A stretch of 64,000 nt of DNA from Pohlia nutans (GCA_022496805.1 CM040085.1:20675811-20739810); one strand, 5' to 3'; positions 11,198-24,422 are shown, counted from the first letter of the stretch. Notes: generated from the letters alone by a model not told the origin. Numbers and translations are program-made.

Positions 11198-14100
11198 TCA
11201 GCAGATAGGTCGCCTCCTGTTTTCAATGTCTGCTTCAAATTCTTTGATCCCCCTGCAAATAGCAGAGACAACCTCATCCTGGATAGCAAGGGCACCGATG
11301 TAGTTTTGTAGTTCGTTTGCCAACCATAGCTTCTCAGCCTGAATTGAACGGGTAGCGGCTTCGTCTGCAGTCATCTGCTCCATCCAAATGCCAGAGATTC
11401 GATCTTTCTCTCTTTGCACAATATCTAACTGTTGGTCCAGAATGGAGCTGTGGAGTGCAGAGAAATTTTGAATAGCCTCAGCGGAGACTTCTTCTGCTCC
11501 AGGTTTCTCAGAAGAGCGAGTTCCACTTGCCGATTCCTGGTTCGAAACTCCATCATCACATGTGTCTCTAGCATAACCGCATTCATGAATCGAAGCTTCT
11601 TGCATGTGTCCATTTGGTGAGTTCAATCTCTCTCTCAGCAATATGATCTCTTGTTCCAGCTCTGTTTGCAGACGCCGCTCTTTTTGAAGAGATGTGTTGG
11701 CACTGAGAAGTTGCTCTTGAAGAACCTGAACCTCTTCTCGTAAGCGTGCATTTTCCTGCTTGGTGTTTTTCTGCTCACTCTCCATCTCACTCACTAGCTC
11801 CTCCAACTTCTTGACATAATAATCTTCCGTAACGACAGGGGACGTGGGCTGAAGTGCTGGTGATTGTGTTTGAGATTCCGTCTGAGACGGAGCTTCCTGT
11901 AGCCAACAGAGGCAATATTAGAAGAAAGCCCAGAGACAATGTTCACAGCATGAGATATGACCACATTCATTAGTCATCTTATTACGACATGTTCAGAAAG
12001 CTATGCAAGTCTTACCTCCAGCTTGACCTTCTCTTGGGAAAGAAGGTCCACTTGCTCCTTGTATTTACAAGCTTCCTCAAGGGACGTCTCAAGCTGCTGC
12101 TGATGCTGTACAAAATAACACGGTACGAAAGACATGGGTGAGCAATAGAATAATAAGCCGTCGAGGTAAAGTACCTCGGTAGAATGTATTTGGCTAGGGA
12201 GGTCATCTTTCCTGCATGAGTACTTATTGCGTGAATTAGAGTAGGGAGTAGGGGAGCCTACAAGCAAAGAATCGGGGGCAAGTTTACACTATGGAGCCTA
12301 TTCTCACACAAAAAGTACTCACGCGGAACTGTAATTCCCTTTGGCTCGGCAGTGAGGTATCTAATAATAAAGGGGTATGAAGGGGGTCAAAAACATTATA
12401 CCCATAGCATTAGCTGAACTAACATTGATGTTTTCAAGGAGGCCTACATCCTCATTTACAATTTAAATTGTTTAGGAGGGATTATGAATACAACCTCGAG
12501 GTCCTTGTTATTGAAGGCCGTCTGTAACTCCTCAAATTGCGCTTGGAGCTCCCTGAGCTGACGTTCTAGCTGTCAACCCATAATGACGTAGGCTCTATTA
12601 GAGCGATAAAAGAAGCCACACTACTCCAATAAAGGAAGTCGGGTTAGATTTGACGAAAAGCCTCACAAGTTGTGCAATAGAGCAAAAATTATGCTCATTA
12701 GAACTCAAATCCAAAACAGAGCAGAAATTAGGTATGACTTTGCAAAGATGTATTTGAGACCGAAACCAGCTAATCAACATGCCAGCCATAGTCGTTGAGG
12801 TGAAGTGAGGATATAGTAGTACAGCCCAAAAGCAGAAGTAATACTGACCAGAAGACTCCTTGAATCTTCACTAGCAGCTGAGGACGTCGCCCTTTCGTTA
12901 AAGTGATCAACGTTGAAGTGTCCGCTATTTAAAGACGCCCACGTGTCTTCATCTGCTATGTTTTTAAAGTTTTCAGGCGTAGGTGACCTGTCAAAGCTGT
13001 CTGAAACACCCCAAGAATCTTCTTCATCTTCAATCAAGGTTCCAAACGCAGGTGGCAGACCAAGATTGTTGCTCCTCCGAAGAGACACGGACACAGAGCT
13101 TCCTAGAAAGCTTGGAGGTGGTTCGAACTCCGGTGTAGATCTCTTCGTTCTCTGTCACAAAATAGGTGGCAACATGTCATATAGCTAAATTCAGCCTAAG
13201 AAGACGTAGTGCTTTACCATGCTTGGCAGAAAAATTTAAATGCATTTGTTCCGAAAAAATCACCTGAATTTCTAAGTCAGACGTAACTGGACGTGGACAC
13301 CATGTTTCCCTTCTACATCCCTGCCATAGGTATAAAAATAGAGCATCAGTACAGCAACACAAGTGAAATGATATGGGCACTTCATAACCGCAATCCTGTC
13401 TCGGAAATTACATGCAAATTCCCAAGACTAAACTAGAGGAAAAGATTTCCTCATTTGAAGAAAGAGACGTAAGAGCATGCCCAGCAGCAGGTGTTTTGGA
13501 GGGACCAACGCCAAGATTTGGTGTAGTCATCTCCACTTGCTTCGAAGTTTGGCCCAGCAACTACCCACTAACGCTAAAAAATAGTTTTTGGAGCCAAAGT
13601 TTGGAGTTTCCCCGCCATCTACAGAAGCTTTGGCGCAAGCAAATTTCTCACACCATGCAAGCATCTTTGCTCAATCAACAATTACATAACGAGCTTGAAG
13701 ACTATTCACCGGCCCGTGCTTCAAGGTCATCAAGTTACTTTCATAAAATCTTCTTCTTATAAGTTGCCTTGGTGTTCGCACGAGGAGTGTTGCAGGGTTA
13801 CTTCTTGCTTAACATTCCTCTAAGTTAAAAATGGCCCTCAATTTAATGCTTGGCGGACATATTTGGTCTGGAGCTGCTGGGCATGCTCTAAGGTGAGCTG
13901 AGTACGCAAAATTAATTATATTTATCTATAAAGGGACAGCTTAACAAGCAATGGATCTGATTGTGGCGTGTTGAAGAATGAGCCTCTCCAAGAAAGCGCC
14001 ACGTACCTTCTGTTGGGGCTGGCTGAAATCGTCTCCAGCTGAGCTGATGACCATGGTGCTCAGATTAACAATCCTCCTCTCCTGCTCTTTTAATTTGTGG

Positions 14101-17100
14101 TTCAAAGCTTTCTTCTCTTCTTGCAGCTCGGCCTCCAATTTTTCTCTCTCCAATTCAGTCTAAGATATCCCAAGTACCCTTGAATCGTCAATAAGAAGGT
14201 AGCAACGACCAAATTGGTGGATACAACCAGAGTGTTTTATACTAAGAAACTACACATAGTAGTATCATATACATTTCAGAATACTTGACAGACGCCTTCC
14301 TCTGTAACATGATAGGGCTGCTTGAGGGTAACATCCAAGTGCACTAACCTTCAGCAAGTCATTCCGCAGGCGCTTTATCTCTTTTTCCAACTCATCCGAA
14401 GGTTCTGACCCTTGGCCCTACAACACAAATTTAGCCCAAGTGTGCATTTATTATAGTGAACCTAGACGATAAACTAGCTTTTAAGGTCTAAACATAGATT
14501 TCTAGTTTGAGAATGTTGCTTTGTCGCAGTTAAAATCTCGAGTTGGTCACAAATAAATAAGCCGGTTTGAATATCGATTTATCTCAAATGTGTTGTTTAA
14601 AGAATTAAAACATGCAAGCAAACGTTGTTAAAGAGCATGTCTAGCAGATATACAAGCTTCAAAGCCAGCATACTACAGGTGTCCAGACCTGCAACTTCTG
14701 TAGAAGATCCTCAATCTCCTTCTTTTGCCGCTTCAAAAGAGCTGCATCTGTTAAGGTCTGCAAACATATACCAGTAGGGGGTCAGGCTTGTCTACTTTTC
14801 AACTAAAGACGTGAGGTCCGTATTTTCCTGTGAAAGTTACATTCTCGTCACATGCATATATGCCTCAAAACTGAATTCGTCTGTCGTTTATGCCTCAAAA
14901 TTGACACAATACCTCTCCGGTTTAGGAAAATAAATCGTGTTACCTCATTCACTTGGGCACAATTGGTTACTCGCTTAGCCCTGCTTGCAAACTGCAAGGT
15001 TCCTCGACTTTCGTCTATTTGTTCCTGCGATTATGTTGCATTCAACATTGCATTTAGTGGAAATGAAAGAATATATATTTATATGAAGAAAGAAAAATCA
15101 TTTCTGAATTTAGAGGATTCGGCAGCATATAAATTCACCTCATCAGGAGTCATTGTACATATAATTGCAGTTCGAGCATTGCCACCAAGTGCCATTTGGA
15201 GGATTCGAGTAAGCTTGCTGTCACGATATGGTATGTGGGCTCTGTAATGGAAACCAAAACAGAAATATCTGTCAGGAAATAGTCATTGTCTCAAGTAGAT
15301 TCAAAGTAGATAACCCAACCACGATTCCCATCCAGCATTAATGGCTGGTCCTGGATACGAGCAGGCTAAAGAATCTCTCCCTCAACAACAACCCAGTGTT
15401 TGACTAACCCTTGCTTCGCACCACCCTCGCACAGCTTGTTGATAACGTTACCAAGACACATTAAACTTTTATTGATGTGTCCTCCCTCCTTCAAGCGAAC
15501 ACCTCCTGCTCCTGTCTTTGCAATCCTTTCTGACCCGGCAAGGTCCACCAAGTTCTGCAAAGACATATGTTCCGAAGCATGAAAATGGGATGCACACGTA
15601 CTGTACCTTATTATGCACAACAATTCAGCAGTCTTAATAGGATGCGATCCACATCAAAGGATCAAGTACCAGAGTTTGATAACACATACAAATTAACTTT
15701 TGGAGTATATCCTCCTTCTCTACCATTACACAAGACATTGAAGTAGAACATCTCACCAATTCAGACACACGAACAGCATCTCCGTCACATTCCTTTCCAC
15801 TAAAACTCTTGCTTCTGCTCTCGATCACCTGGATAAGTGAGACAAAGAGGTCAGTAGGTGGCGACTTGGGTCAGTTGTCACACTATTTCAACTACGCTTG
15901 ATCCAGAGATCTTGTACAAGTTGAAACCTAATGCTAGACTTGAATATCGTAAAACAGCGCAAATTCAAGTTAAATTCTATGGTGTGAAGATAATCAAACA
16001 TATGAAACAACGCAACTCACCATACGGAATATGCTGTGAGAACGACTACTGTACAGATTCATGTTGGTTTCTCCAAAATGCCGTTGAGCTGCGCATAGAA
16101 CATGCAAAGGTTAATAATCTGAAGGGAACAAGAAGAAAAGTAGAAGCAAATAATGTTAATTTTTCCAAATGTAAAACTCTCCAGTAAAATCTAGAAGGAT
16201 AAGAAAAGTCTCATGAACATATTGATTGGTAAATGACATTGATAACTAGTCACCGGCTAAATCGCTATCAGCTCGAGTAAAGGATAAAGCCTAACCAGCC
16301 CTTGCAGAAGGGCGTCTGAGATATATAAAATGAAACCACAGACAAATATGAAACTCGTTCGTGAATCTACCACAGCAAAAGAACAACATGACGAGACAGT
16401 GAAAAGCATATAATTTACCTTCTCCAGCTTCCAGAAGTCCAAGCACCTGTTCAACACTGTCAACAATTTCCTCTCTTAAGCCTGCTACGAAAACACCTTT
16501 CTGCAAACACAATCAGTTGCGTCAAAGATAATCCTAAATGAGGCGTTGAATAAAATCATATTCACGCTGCTTCAACTGTAGTAGGAGTAATTACCTCTAG
16601 ATTCTCGTGAATTTGCAGCTTACGACTGTCAGGAGCAAAAAGATCTTTGATTTCCTCATTATAAATTTCCATGTAGGAAACACGGATGAGGTACTCTCTG
16701 TCAGACGCCTGAGACACAAAAGACCACCATATTATGCAGTGGATTCGAAAGACTGATTAAAGAGCCAACAAAAGTGGTGTAGCTCTGAATTCTATCGAGC
16801 ATTATTTAAAATGGAGCTTGGTGCAAGCGCTTCTCACCTGTTGGACATGGCGAAAGATTTCACTGACGGCTAAGCGAGTAATTCCTGGCTCAGATTCTGA
16901 GCCTCCCATGGTATACGTTTTCCCACTACTTGTTTGTCCATAAGCGAAAATTGTACCTGTTGTAATGCAACTTTAAAGGAATTAGGAAGGCGTCTCTGTA
17001 GCTAATTCCTTACCAACAAGATCGTTGGAACGGCCTTTGTCCCCACCACTTTGGACTTTTGCTGCACAGTAGAGACAAAACAACATCCTCCTAGATGCAA

Positions 17101-17611
17101 AGTCATACAGTAGCCAACGCAGTTGCAATAGATTATCAACACGGGCTAAAGAGCATACCGTTGAACCCAGCAACAGTAGATAGTACAACATCCTTCGCAT
17201 GCTCTTCGTAAATGTTGATATTCTTGGCTTCTGCTCCAAAAATTGTATCTGTGCTCATAACCACTTGCAGATAAGCATATTTCTGTCATCCTCATAAGGG
17301 TCCAGCATCAGACCAAAAGGGTCAGACTCCACATGAAAACAAAAACAAAGCTACTGACACTACTTAGGATGCCACATTAAATCCTGTGAAGGTGTTCTCA
17401 AGGACAAGCTGATTTGTTTCTGATGGATCAATTACGAGGGATTGAAATATGAATGAGGAAGCGCACCAAAAGCAAAGGTGTGACCGGAAACGATGGATCC
17501 AGCTGCAGTTAGTAACGAAATTGAGTTGTCCAACACCTTCCAATGATGACCTCGGCCGGGGTTCTGCTTTGTTGGAGGCCTCACCCGAATGGCCACACAA
17601 ATCTTCTCCAT
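11198..17611 (-). CDS. KIN7N-like: Kinesin-7 motor protein, KIN-7N-like
   Basis: Microtubule plus-end motor of the plant CENP-E-related kinesin-7 family. Eighteen exons (minus): 17611-17467, 17248-17159, 16956-16838, 16708-16595, 16500-16419, 16088-16021, 15828-15757, 15554-15409, 15241-15139, 15024-14944, 14757-14689, 14417-14349, 14159-14007, 13320-13264, 13151-12849, 12569-12495, 12105-12016, 11896-11198. All phases close and the sum is 2535 nt (844 aa), close to the KIN-7N length I recall (about 820). The N-terminal motor covers residues 1 to about 340. It starts [13 protein letters not shown], has P-loop GQTSSGKT (85-92), switch I with SSRSH (197-201), switch II DLAGSE (234-239), and ends TNCAQVNE. 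A Glu/Lys/Gln-rich, coiled-coil-prone stalk and tail follow. No truncation or frame break was found. The cargo is unknown. Confidence 0.93.
13473..13888. mobile_element. PIF/Harbinger-like MITE in kinesin intron
   Basis: The left end GAGCATGCCCAGCAGC is mirrored by GCTGCTGGGCATGCTC. The element is flanked by TAA (13470-13472 and 13889-13891), the 3-bp target type of PIF/Harbinger. It lies wholly inside the intron between kinesin exons 13 and 14. There is no transposase frame. Confidence 0.72.
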
Positions 17612-18346
17612 GATTGCTCCTTTCCCACTTTACTGTGATAGAGTTGTCGTCGTGTCAAATTGTTCGACTGGAACCACCTTCATTCTCTGATGCTTGCCTT
17701 ATTGGTTCCTTCACTCTGCAACTGGAGGATCACAATGCCAAGGATGTGAACAAAAATGTAGAGAAAAGACACGCATGGGACGGGCGACAGGAGTGACACC
17801 TTCATGTTAATATAATTTACTACCGTCCTTGCTTCCTAAAATTAAAAAGAGAACACCTGCACTAATATGCGATTGAAGAACCATTCCCACATAGTAGCGC
17901 TATAAACAGAGACCTGAAAATTGTGCTCTGTAGGTCAATTGGTGAAAAATCTAGTTTAATGATGAACCGAGAAAAGTTTGTTCCTGGTGTCTGTGAAAGC
18001 CACCTGCAGCAATAACCTAACAACGAGAGCCATTACTACCTTCATCGTTACATTGAAGTGAGTACATTTCACATCCTACGGCAAGGAAATGCCATTTCCT
18101 TATTCCATTAAAAGATGACAAGCTCCATCCAAACGAAGGACGCGCTCTTCGACCTAGAACGCCACTAAAGTATGAAGCTGATGGTGAATAATAGGGTTTT
18201 TCCTACGTCAATTTTTCCAACTCAACCATGTGATGCAAATAAGAAACGAATTTGTGGAGCCCTTTCGTGAAAGCGAAGACAACGTCGCCCGCCCATCGAA
18301 AACCCTTCCTCTAGCCATTTCATGATCCCACCATCGCAGAAAATAA
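17612..18346. other. Region upstream of the kinesin start codon
   Basis: The minus-strand ATG lies at 17611-17609, so this stretch should carry the kinesin 5' UTR and promoter. An A-rich plus-strand frame at 17614-17796 has no family resemblance. No promoter element could be assigned with confidence. Confidence 0.35.
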
Positions 18347-18424
18347 ATGTACTCCAAGACGTCGCTCTGTAAACTCATTCGGAAAATAACAAATCTTTCC
18401 AGACAAATTCAATCTACTTCATAT

Positions 18425-18600
18425 CAATGCCTTCCTCCCTTGCGCTGTCCATACCTTCGAAACAAGACCTCGTCATCAATGCGCTCCCAAAAAGCTACGC
18501 TACCTTCAATGAGTTCAATCGCAATGACAACAAGAGAGCGCAAATGGGGGTGCAGGAACGCAAATATCGTTGCAAGCTCGTCACGTTGAGGCCAGAAATT
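18425..18600 (+). pseudogene. Possible Copia-type gag fragment
   Basis: One plus-strand frame reads LALSIPSKQDLVINALPKSY then ATFNEFNRNDNKRAQ. The pattern of a leucine-rich start, LP-x-SY, then F-N-x-N resembles the UBN2/gag region of Copia retrotransposons. No protease, integrase, reverse transcriptase or LTRs are nearby, so it is at most a relic. Confidence 0.35.
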
Positions 18601-18699
18601 TGAACGTAGGAGTAGAAATTTGAAATTAGCCTCGGGCGGGGAGTTCAACGTCTTAAACGAGGTCTTTGTCTGGGTCATTCACGAAAATAGGCAGTTGAT

Positions 18700-18830
18700 G
18701 CCCGGAACCCCGGTTCCAGGTGGTCCGTTTCTAATCCGGTGGCAGGAGAACCTCCGGGTCTCAAATGGGAACCGCCCGGCCTGAAATGAGAACCGCCGGG
18801 TCTCTTTTCAGAAACTGAGGGAAAAGCGAA
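18700..18830. repeat. GC-rich short-repeat patch
   Basis: Islands of GAACCGCC, CCGGGTCTC and AATGGGAACC recur several times in a GC-rich block within AT-rich DNA. The origin is unknown; it could be the end of a retroelement. Confidence 0.35.
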
Positions 18831-18860
18831 TACGTGGTTCCCGTCCTTGGGTCTAACGCG

Positions 18861-19445
18861 TTAACCCTCAACAAGTGTCCATGTTTTGGACGATGTATAG
18901 ATTTCATCCACGTTTCCTTATCGGGTATGCACTTTTTGAAGTGTGAATTTTCTAATATAGATTTTATGGGAAGTTAGCTTCATGCATGTGAGAACCAATT
19001 AGAAAGGGGATGATTTGTGAAATTTTTAAGCCTCATTTCATGTTGCAGTGATTTACCAAAAATTTTAAGATCTTAGTTCAAAAGTGTTCAAAAGTGCTAT
19101 TGAAAAAGTCAACTCATAAACTTAAGCAACCAAAAAATCTTCAAAAATCAATACACTTAGAGTATTACATTTTCAACCGATCACAACAAATCTCATCCAT
19201 AGATTCTCAATATCTTATTTGTAATTGAATTACAAAGAATTTTGAATTTGAAGTTTCAAATTTTATACAAAAATATTGGTGATTGCAATCATAGATTTAA
19301 ATGTATGGATTGAATCTAATATTCATAATGTATAACTTTTATTCATTCATCAAGTTCAAAATATCCCTCTTAATTGCATTTTATAATGCATCGTTGCAAA
19401 ACTGCTCAATTTGAAGAGGGTTGTAGGCATTTACAGTAGGGGCTA
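18861..19445. mobile_element. Degenerate TTAA element (38.3-kb family)
   Basis: The left end is TTAACCCTCAACAAG. The interior is collinear with 38330-38906 (shared TTAGCTTCATGCATGT, TTTCATGTTGCA and ACACTTAGAGTATTACATTT). The right end decayed to GTAGGGGCTAA. It is an old copy of the same piggyBac-like family. Confidence 0.6.
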
Positions 19446-19627
19446 AGTTATTGGACGTTCTATAAACAAGCACCTACAAGTATTATCGTCACCCCATTTC
19501 AAGGCTTTGTAATGACACTACCATGTGTTCTTTGTAATGGTGATATGTGGACATAATGGATGTGTATACAATAAGAGAATCTTAGGATGTGTTATTATAC
19601 AAAGTGTCATTGAAAAGGGTTGGATGT

Positions 19628-19748
19628 TGGAGAGGTTGGCGGTTCGATTCCCGGTTGTGAAATCGTCTTACTACTTGATTGAAAAACTTGCCGCGGGTCG
19701 CAAAAAATGCAATTTGTGTGTTTGAAAAAAAAAAAAGAAAAAAAAAAG
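19628..19748 (+). mobile_element. SINE with A-rich tail and 11-bp duplication
   Basis: The body contains a pol III B box (GGTTCGATTCC) near its start and ends in a long, once-interrupted A tail. It is flanked by GGGTTGGATGT at 19617-19627 and 19750-19760. No A box remains, so it looks 5'-truncated. The tail and target duplication fit L1-type mobilisation. Confidence 0.72.
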
Positions 19749-20002
19749 AGGGTTGGATGTATTGAGTTTTTAGTTTGATAGTAATAACAAGGCTAAGGGC
19801 ATCCTCAGGTCTAGACCCTCCAAAGGGCCCGGTATATATTTTTAAATATATTTTAATAAACAAGGAATTAGTTCATTAAAATATTATCATAGAAGCGCAT
19901 TAAAAAATGTATAGTGAAAGTACAAGAAAATTTGGATTTGAACATCAGTTGATTTAAACACATTTCATCAAATGTTCAAAAACTTTAAAGGGCTCTTCAA
20001 CA

Positions 20003-20274
20003 TCAGGAATTTAGGACCTCACTGATTTTTAATGATTTCCGTGCAACATCCGATATTTCATGGGTTTGTACAATTTTCGCACGGATATCGCGCTAATTCT
20101 ACACTGAATCCACACGGCTTCTACATTCACTCTTTTTGCTATTTAAGATAGTGCAAAATTTGTGCGGAATTAGCGCAAAAACCGTGCAAAATCCGTGTGA
20201 AAGATGTATGAACCCATGAAATATTGAATGTTGCACGGAAATTGTTTAAAATCCGTGGGGTCCTAAATTCCTAA
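20003..20274. mobile_element. MITE with long terminal inverted repeats
   Basis: About 48 bp at each end are inverted copies. The left starts ATCAGGAATTTAGGACCTCA and the right ends TGGGGTCCTAAATTCCTAAT, and both continue inward to a shared TTTCCGTGCAACAT. The interior contains further inverted GTGCGG..GTGCA segments. There is no coding capacity. Confidence 0.7.
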
Positions 20275-20295
20275 TGAAATTTAGTTTATAAAGGG

Positions 20296-20350
20296 AAAAT
20301 TTAGCCAAAACACGACACACTTGCTGTGTTTTTGGCCTAATTTTCCTTTT
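20296..20350. repeat. Short stem-loop
   Basis: GGAAAATTTAGCCAAAACAC is mirrored by CTGTGTTTTTGGCCTAATTT across an 11-nt loop. It may be a remnant of a foldback element. Confidence 0.5.
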
Positions 20351-21583
20351 TTAGAATGAAACTTGACACAACCAATCTCTCATTTTTTTTTAAATCACAA
20401 TATCTTACTTTGAAGATCCATCCTGTACAAATGCTAATCAACTAGCACAAGAACCAAGAGAAATTTGAATGGATGAAAAACGTCAATGTATATAGTCAAT
20501 AGATTGGAGGATGAGTGTTTGTTCATCGTCCAATTTATGGACTCTGGAGTGTCAAAGGGTTAATTTTGTAATTTTGTAAATATACTCAAATACTCATTTT
20601 TAATGTTGAAGGAATTGTAAATTTACTTAAAGGCGTTTGCATGGTACAATCCACTAACTTTCTTGTCACAATGCACTCTTTTCAAGATTTTGTGATTTTT
20701 GGAAAATCACAACGTGCAATCCATGAAAGCCTTTCAACTTTCATAAAGAAGACAAGTTTAGGGTGAGGAAATCTACATAATCATGAAAGAAGTTTGAAAG
20801 AAATTCTATATGTAGGTTTTTTTGGGATGAAAATTGACAAAAGAACATGTGCATTGTTGCACTGGATAATATGCACTACTCTATATTTGCAGATGCACTC
20901 CATAAATAGTGTTGTGGATAATTGTGAGCTATAAATGTATGTTTAACTATGTGAAGAAAAATGTCGTCCAATTTTTATTTTTTATTTTTAATTGATTAAA
21001 ATTTCAAAATTTAAAATGTGTTGTTTTTTGGAGTGATGAATCGTTTCTCTGTTTAGTTTTTTTTATGGATTTATTTTTTTAATTTACTTGAAAATGAAAT
21101 TTTCATGTAGGATTATTTTTAGAATTTTAAATATAGAATAAGATATTAACTATATTTACATTCAAAATTTTGATCATAAATTGATAAAATTCTTATTAGA
21201 ATGGGAGTTTTGATACTTAAAATTTTCAAGATAAAATCATTTTAACATTCTAAAATTTTATTTTTTGATTAATATGTATATAAATTTAGAAGTTGGTTCA
21301 CTCGTTTTTCATTGAATCATTGTTACATAATTTTAAAATTGATTTGAAAGTTCGCTTTTCAGACAAAAGTGCATCAAGACATTTACATCAACCCCGACAT
21401 CAACCTAGTGGACAATACCATGCAAACGCCCATAAAAGGGCTATTCCCTTATGCAACTAGGTGGAAAAAGAAATTAAAAAGGAATTAAAAAAGAAATTTC
21501 AAATTTTAAAAAATTAAAAATTAAAATTAAAATTAATAAAACTATATACACACAGAGGTAGTATTTCCACATATCTTATGCAT
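20351..21583. other. AT-rich repeat-poor spacer
   Basis: No gene was found. One solitary TTAA-element right end (GTCAAAGGG TTAA, about 20555-20567) lacks a recognised partner. The rest is AT-rich. Confidence 0.4.
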
Positions 21584-21641
21584 CATTCAATAGACTTTCA
21601 TTCAACAGACTTTCATTCAACAGACTTTCATTCAACATACA
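21584..21641 (+). repeat. 15-bp tandem repeat, about 4 copies
   Basis: The unit CATTCAACAGACTTT starts at 21584 (one T/C variant), 21599, 21614 and 21629 (partial). A second direct repeat with a unit of about 28 bp (TTCCAATGTGCCCTA...) occurs twice at about 21985-22043. Confidence 0.75.
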
Positions 21642-22064
21642 CTGGTATCTCCTTGTCATTCCTCTATACTATCTCATTCCAAAGAGTGATTTTTTATTTA
21701 ATGTTGGGCATTTAAATGCCAAAAACCACCAAAAAAGAAAAAATTGGCATGCACCAAGCCTCAAGGAAAAATTTGAAGAAAAAATGAATGAAGACGTTAG
21801 ATTGTTTCAATTTTTGAAAATAAATCAAATGAAATTTCCAATTTTTCACGAAATCATCCAAATATTAAGATGAAAAGATAATTCTATACAAATATGGATG
21901 AATATAAAAAATATTTGGCTACGCCAAATGTTTTATTTTATATCGCCCTTTGGCACTTCCCCAAAACCCAAAAAATATCCCTGCTTCCAATGTGCCCTAC
22001 GATACTACCTCATTCCAATGTGCCCTATGGTACTATCTCATTCCAATAGAGATCTCCACAAACT

Positions 22065-22339
22065 TTAGGAGAAAGGTGGGGTCTCCAAAAAGCCTTTGGT
22101 TTTCTCACGTGCAGAAAATTGCAGTGGTGCCCGCATGTTTTCCCCGTTGGCACCAATGGTGCCACGACGCTCCCAGCAGTGCAGTTCCGTGTGTCGAACC
22201 AATCGACACTGCCAGCACTGCGGCTTCCAACACTATCAGTGGGCAGCGACCTTCACCAATGGGAGGGGTGTTTCGGCAGCTTGTTCACCTAACCCGGGCT
22301 GCCTTAGAGGGCCTTTTAGGGACCCCACATTTCCCCTAA
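22065..22339. mobile_element. MITE with about 30-bp inverted ends
   Basis: The left end TTAGGAGAAAGGTGGGGTCT is mirrored imperfectly by a right end finishing GGGACCCCACATTTCCCCTAA. The interior is GC-rich for this region and open in two frames, but resembles no protein. The ends resemble the nested 23981-24295 element. Confidence 0.6.
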
Positions 22340-22589
22340 TGCTACACAGAGTGGCACTTCACGTTAGGGTTTTATTCTAGAGAGTCTTTTTTGCCATTCA
22401 GTTTTTGTGAATTACATCCTATGGACGAAAAAGTGTTCAATGGTTTTATCAACAAGCGGACGTAGTTTCTGGCTTAGTATTTACCCTAGATTTACTTTTA
22501 CACCTTGTTTGTACTATTCAGCCATGTAACTTCTTGAAAACGAAGCGTTTCCGTAGTCTCTCCCCTAGTAGGGCAGAGACAATAAAATG

Positions 22590-22718
22590 TACTCTCTCCG
22601 TGCCATTGAAACACCTTGTTTTCATTGAAATCCATGGATTAAACTTAATCATGTGATTACAGAAGGTGTATGTTGGCTGTGATGCAAATCCATGGATTAA
22701 GTGAGTACAAAGGGAGTA
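22590..22718. mobile_element. Stowaway-like MITE
   Basis: TACTCTCTCCGTGCC at the left is mirrored by an end reading GTGAGTACAAAGGGAGTA. CTCCCTCCGT-type termini and a TA target are typical of plant Stowaway (Tc1/mariner) MITEs. ATCCATGGATTAA-type motifs recur inside and to the right. Confidence 0.55.
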
Positions 22719-23467
22719 TTTTGACTGCAAGAAAGTGTATACATGATTAAAATCCATGATAACAATCCATGATCAATACGATCTAAATCCATGGATTAAG
22801 CTGCCAGATTGTGTACAATGCTGCCAGATCAATACTTTGAAGCAGTTGTTAAGTGTGCGCAAAGCTTAATTGCCGGTAGTGAATGAATACAATTCAAAAT
22901 CATGATTTTATTTTGGGACAAAATTTAAGTTGATTTCATGGTCACTAGTGGGACCCGTGCCTTTGAGCACGTTGCCACCAAAGGAGCGTCACGGCCGCAG
23001 AAGAAGGTGCACAACAATCGTGACTTCCATGAGCAAGAGTTGTCTCCTCAACGGATTCCTGCGCGGAACGGTCGAGTGAGACAAACCGAGCTGTATTGTA
23101 TTATAGATTTAGAGGGAACTCGTAGCACTTTTAATTTGTTATGAAATTATTTTAACTCTATTTTTCAAGATGTTTTTTTCCCATTGTATACATTTGTTAA
23201 ACCTCGACTTATTTATTCGATTTGGATTAGTATACATACATAAGACCCTTTTCTCAACAATCATTTGTATGTGTATCTTTCTTTTCTTTTTTCTTTATTT
23301 ATTTATTTATCTTTATATAGAGGTATTAATTTGTAGGTGACTCACACACGTTATACCACGATTTAGATAGTGACCTTTTCTTTTTCCTTTGCAATTCACT
23401 GGATACTACCCAAGTTTGCAATTCTCTCAGGTTTGCAATTTGCTAGATAGTGACCACCACAACATTC

Positions 23468-24332
23468 TTAACTCTAAGTGACCAAACGACCATTTTATGG
23501 TTGCTGCCCTTTTTTTACGAGCTGCCCGAGATGAAAAATATACTTTTATAAAAAATAAAAATACTTTCGAATAGGAAATTAAGTCTACTTTCCAACCCAA
23601 TTTGAATCATGTCAATCCGAGTTAAACTCCACTAAGGAGAATTTCCCAAAGACAAATACCTCAACATTGTCCCAATGTTATAAAACTTACTATTTTGGGA
23701 AAGTAATGATGTTCTCTCCTTTGAAAAATTTTCCATCAACCATTTAAGAACAAAAATGTCCAGATTTAACCAATCATACCAAATTTCAAATTCTAAAAAT
23801 AATTTTTAAAATTTTTGTGAATATTCAAAGATAAATGTTTCTAAATTCATTAAATGAGTATTTAAAATATTTTTGGAAAGTTTGACTATATGGATAATTA
23901 TTAAACGTTATGCTTCTCATTTCTCTTTTAGACTAAACTTCATCAAAGTTGCATAAGTAACATTTTATAACACATCTAGCATTAGGAGAGATATGGGGCC
24001 TCAACTTCGGATTAGCTGAATTCAGTTGGCCAAATTAAAATAATAATTTATTTATTTTCACAAAAGAATTAAAGAATTTTAAAAAAAATTAAAAAATTGC
24101 AGTCTGACATGGCCAACTATTTGCCACGTTAGACTGTGATCTTATTATTTAAAATAAAAAATAAAAAATAAAAAATTCTAAAATTCTAAATTTCTAAAAT
24201 TTTAAATTATTTTTGATTGGTTGTTGTTGGTTTACTGCTAATCAACAGTTTGACAAAGGGAAGGGGCCTTTTGAAGGCCCGAATTCTCTCCTAATGGTTT
24301 TGCCCTTACCTTCTTTGTCATTTAGGAGTTAA
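23468..24332. mobile_element. TTAA element with a nested MITE
   Basis: The left is TTAACTCTAAGTGACC and the right is CATTTAGGAG TTAA. The interior aligns with the neighbouring 24423-24964 element (shared GTTATAAAA, GAAAAATTTTCC and AACATTTTATAACACATCT), showing they are family members. This copy is longer because another MITE sits inside it. Confidence 0.68.
23981..24295. mobile_element. MITE nested in the TTAA element
   Basis: ATTAGGAGAG and CTCTCCTAAT are inverted ends. The sister element at 24423-24964 lacks this block: ACACATCTAT there runs directly into TTTTGCCCTTACC. It therefore inserted after the TTAA element did. Confidence 0.68.
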
Positions 24333-24422
24333 CCCTTAAAGGACATAGGATGCTTGGAGGGGCAATCCAGCAAAATCTTAAATTTTTTTTGAGGTTTAGG
24401 CACTCACAAGAATTTCTGCCCT

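Noticed and set aside
17364..17600. Frame reading [19 protein letters not shown] in kinesin intron 1, which resembles a kinesin motor segment
   Set aside because: The real exon 2 (17248-17159, [19 protein letters not shown]) joins exon 1 in phase and supplies that part of the motor; using this frame would lose the reading phase.
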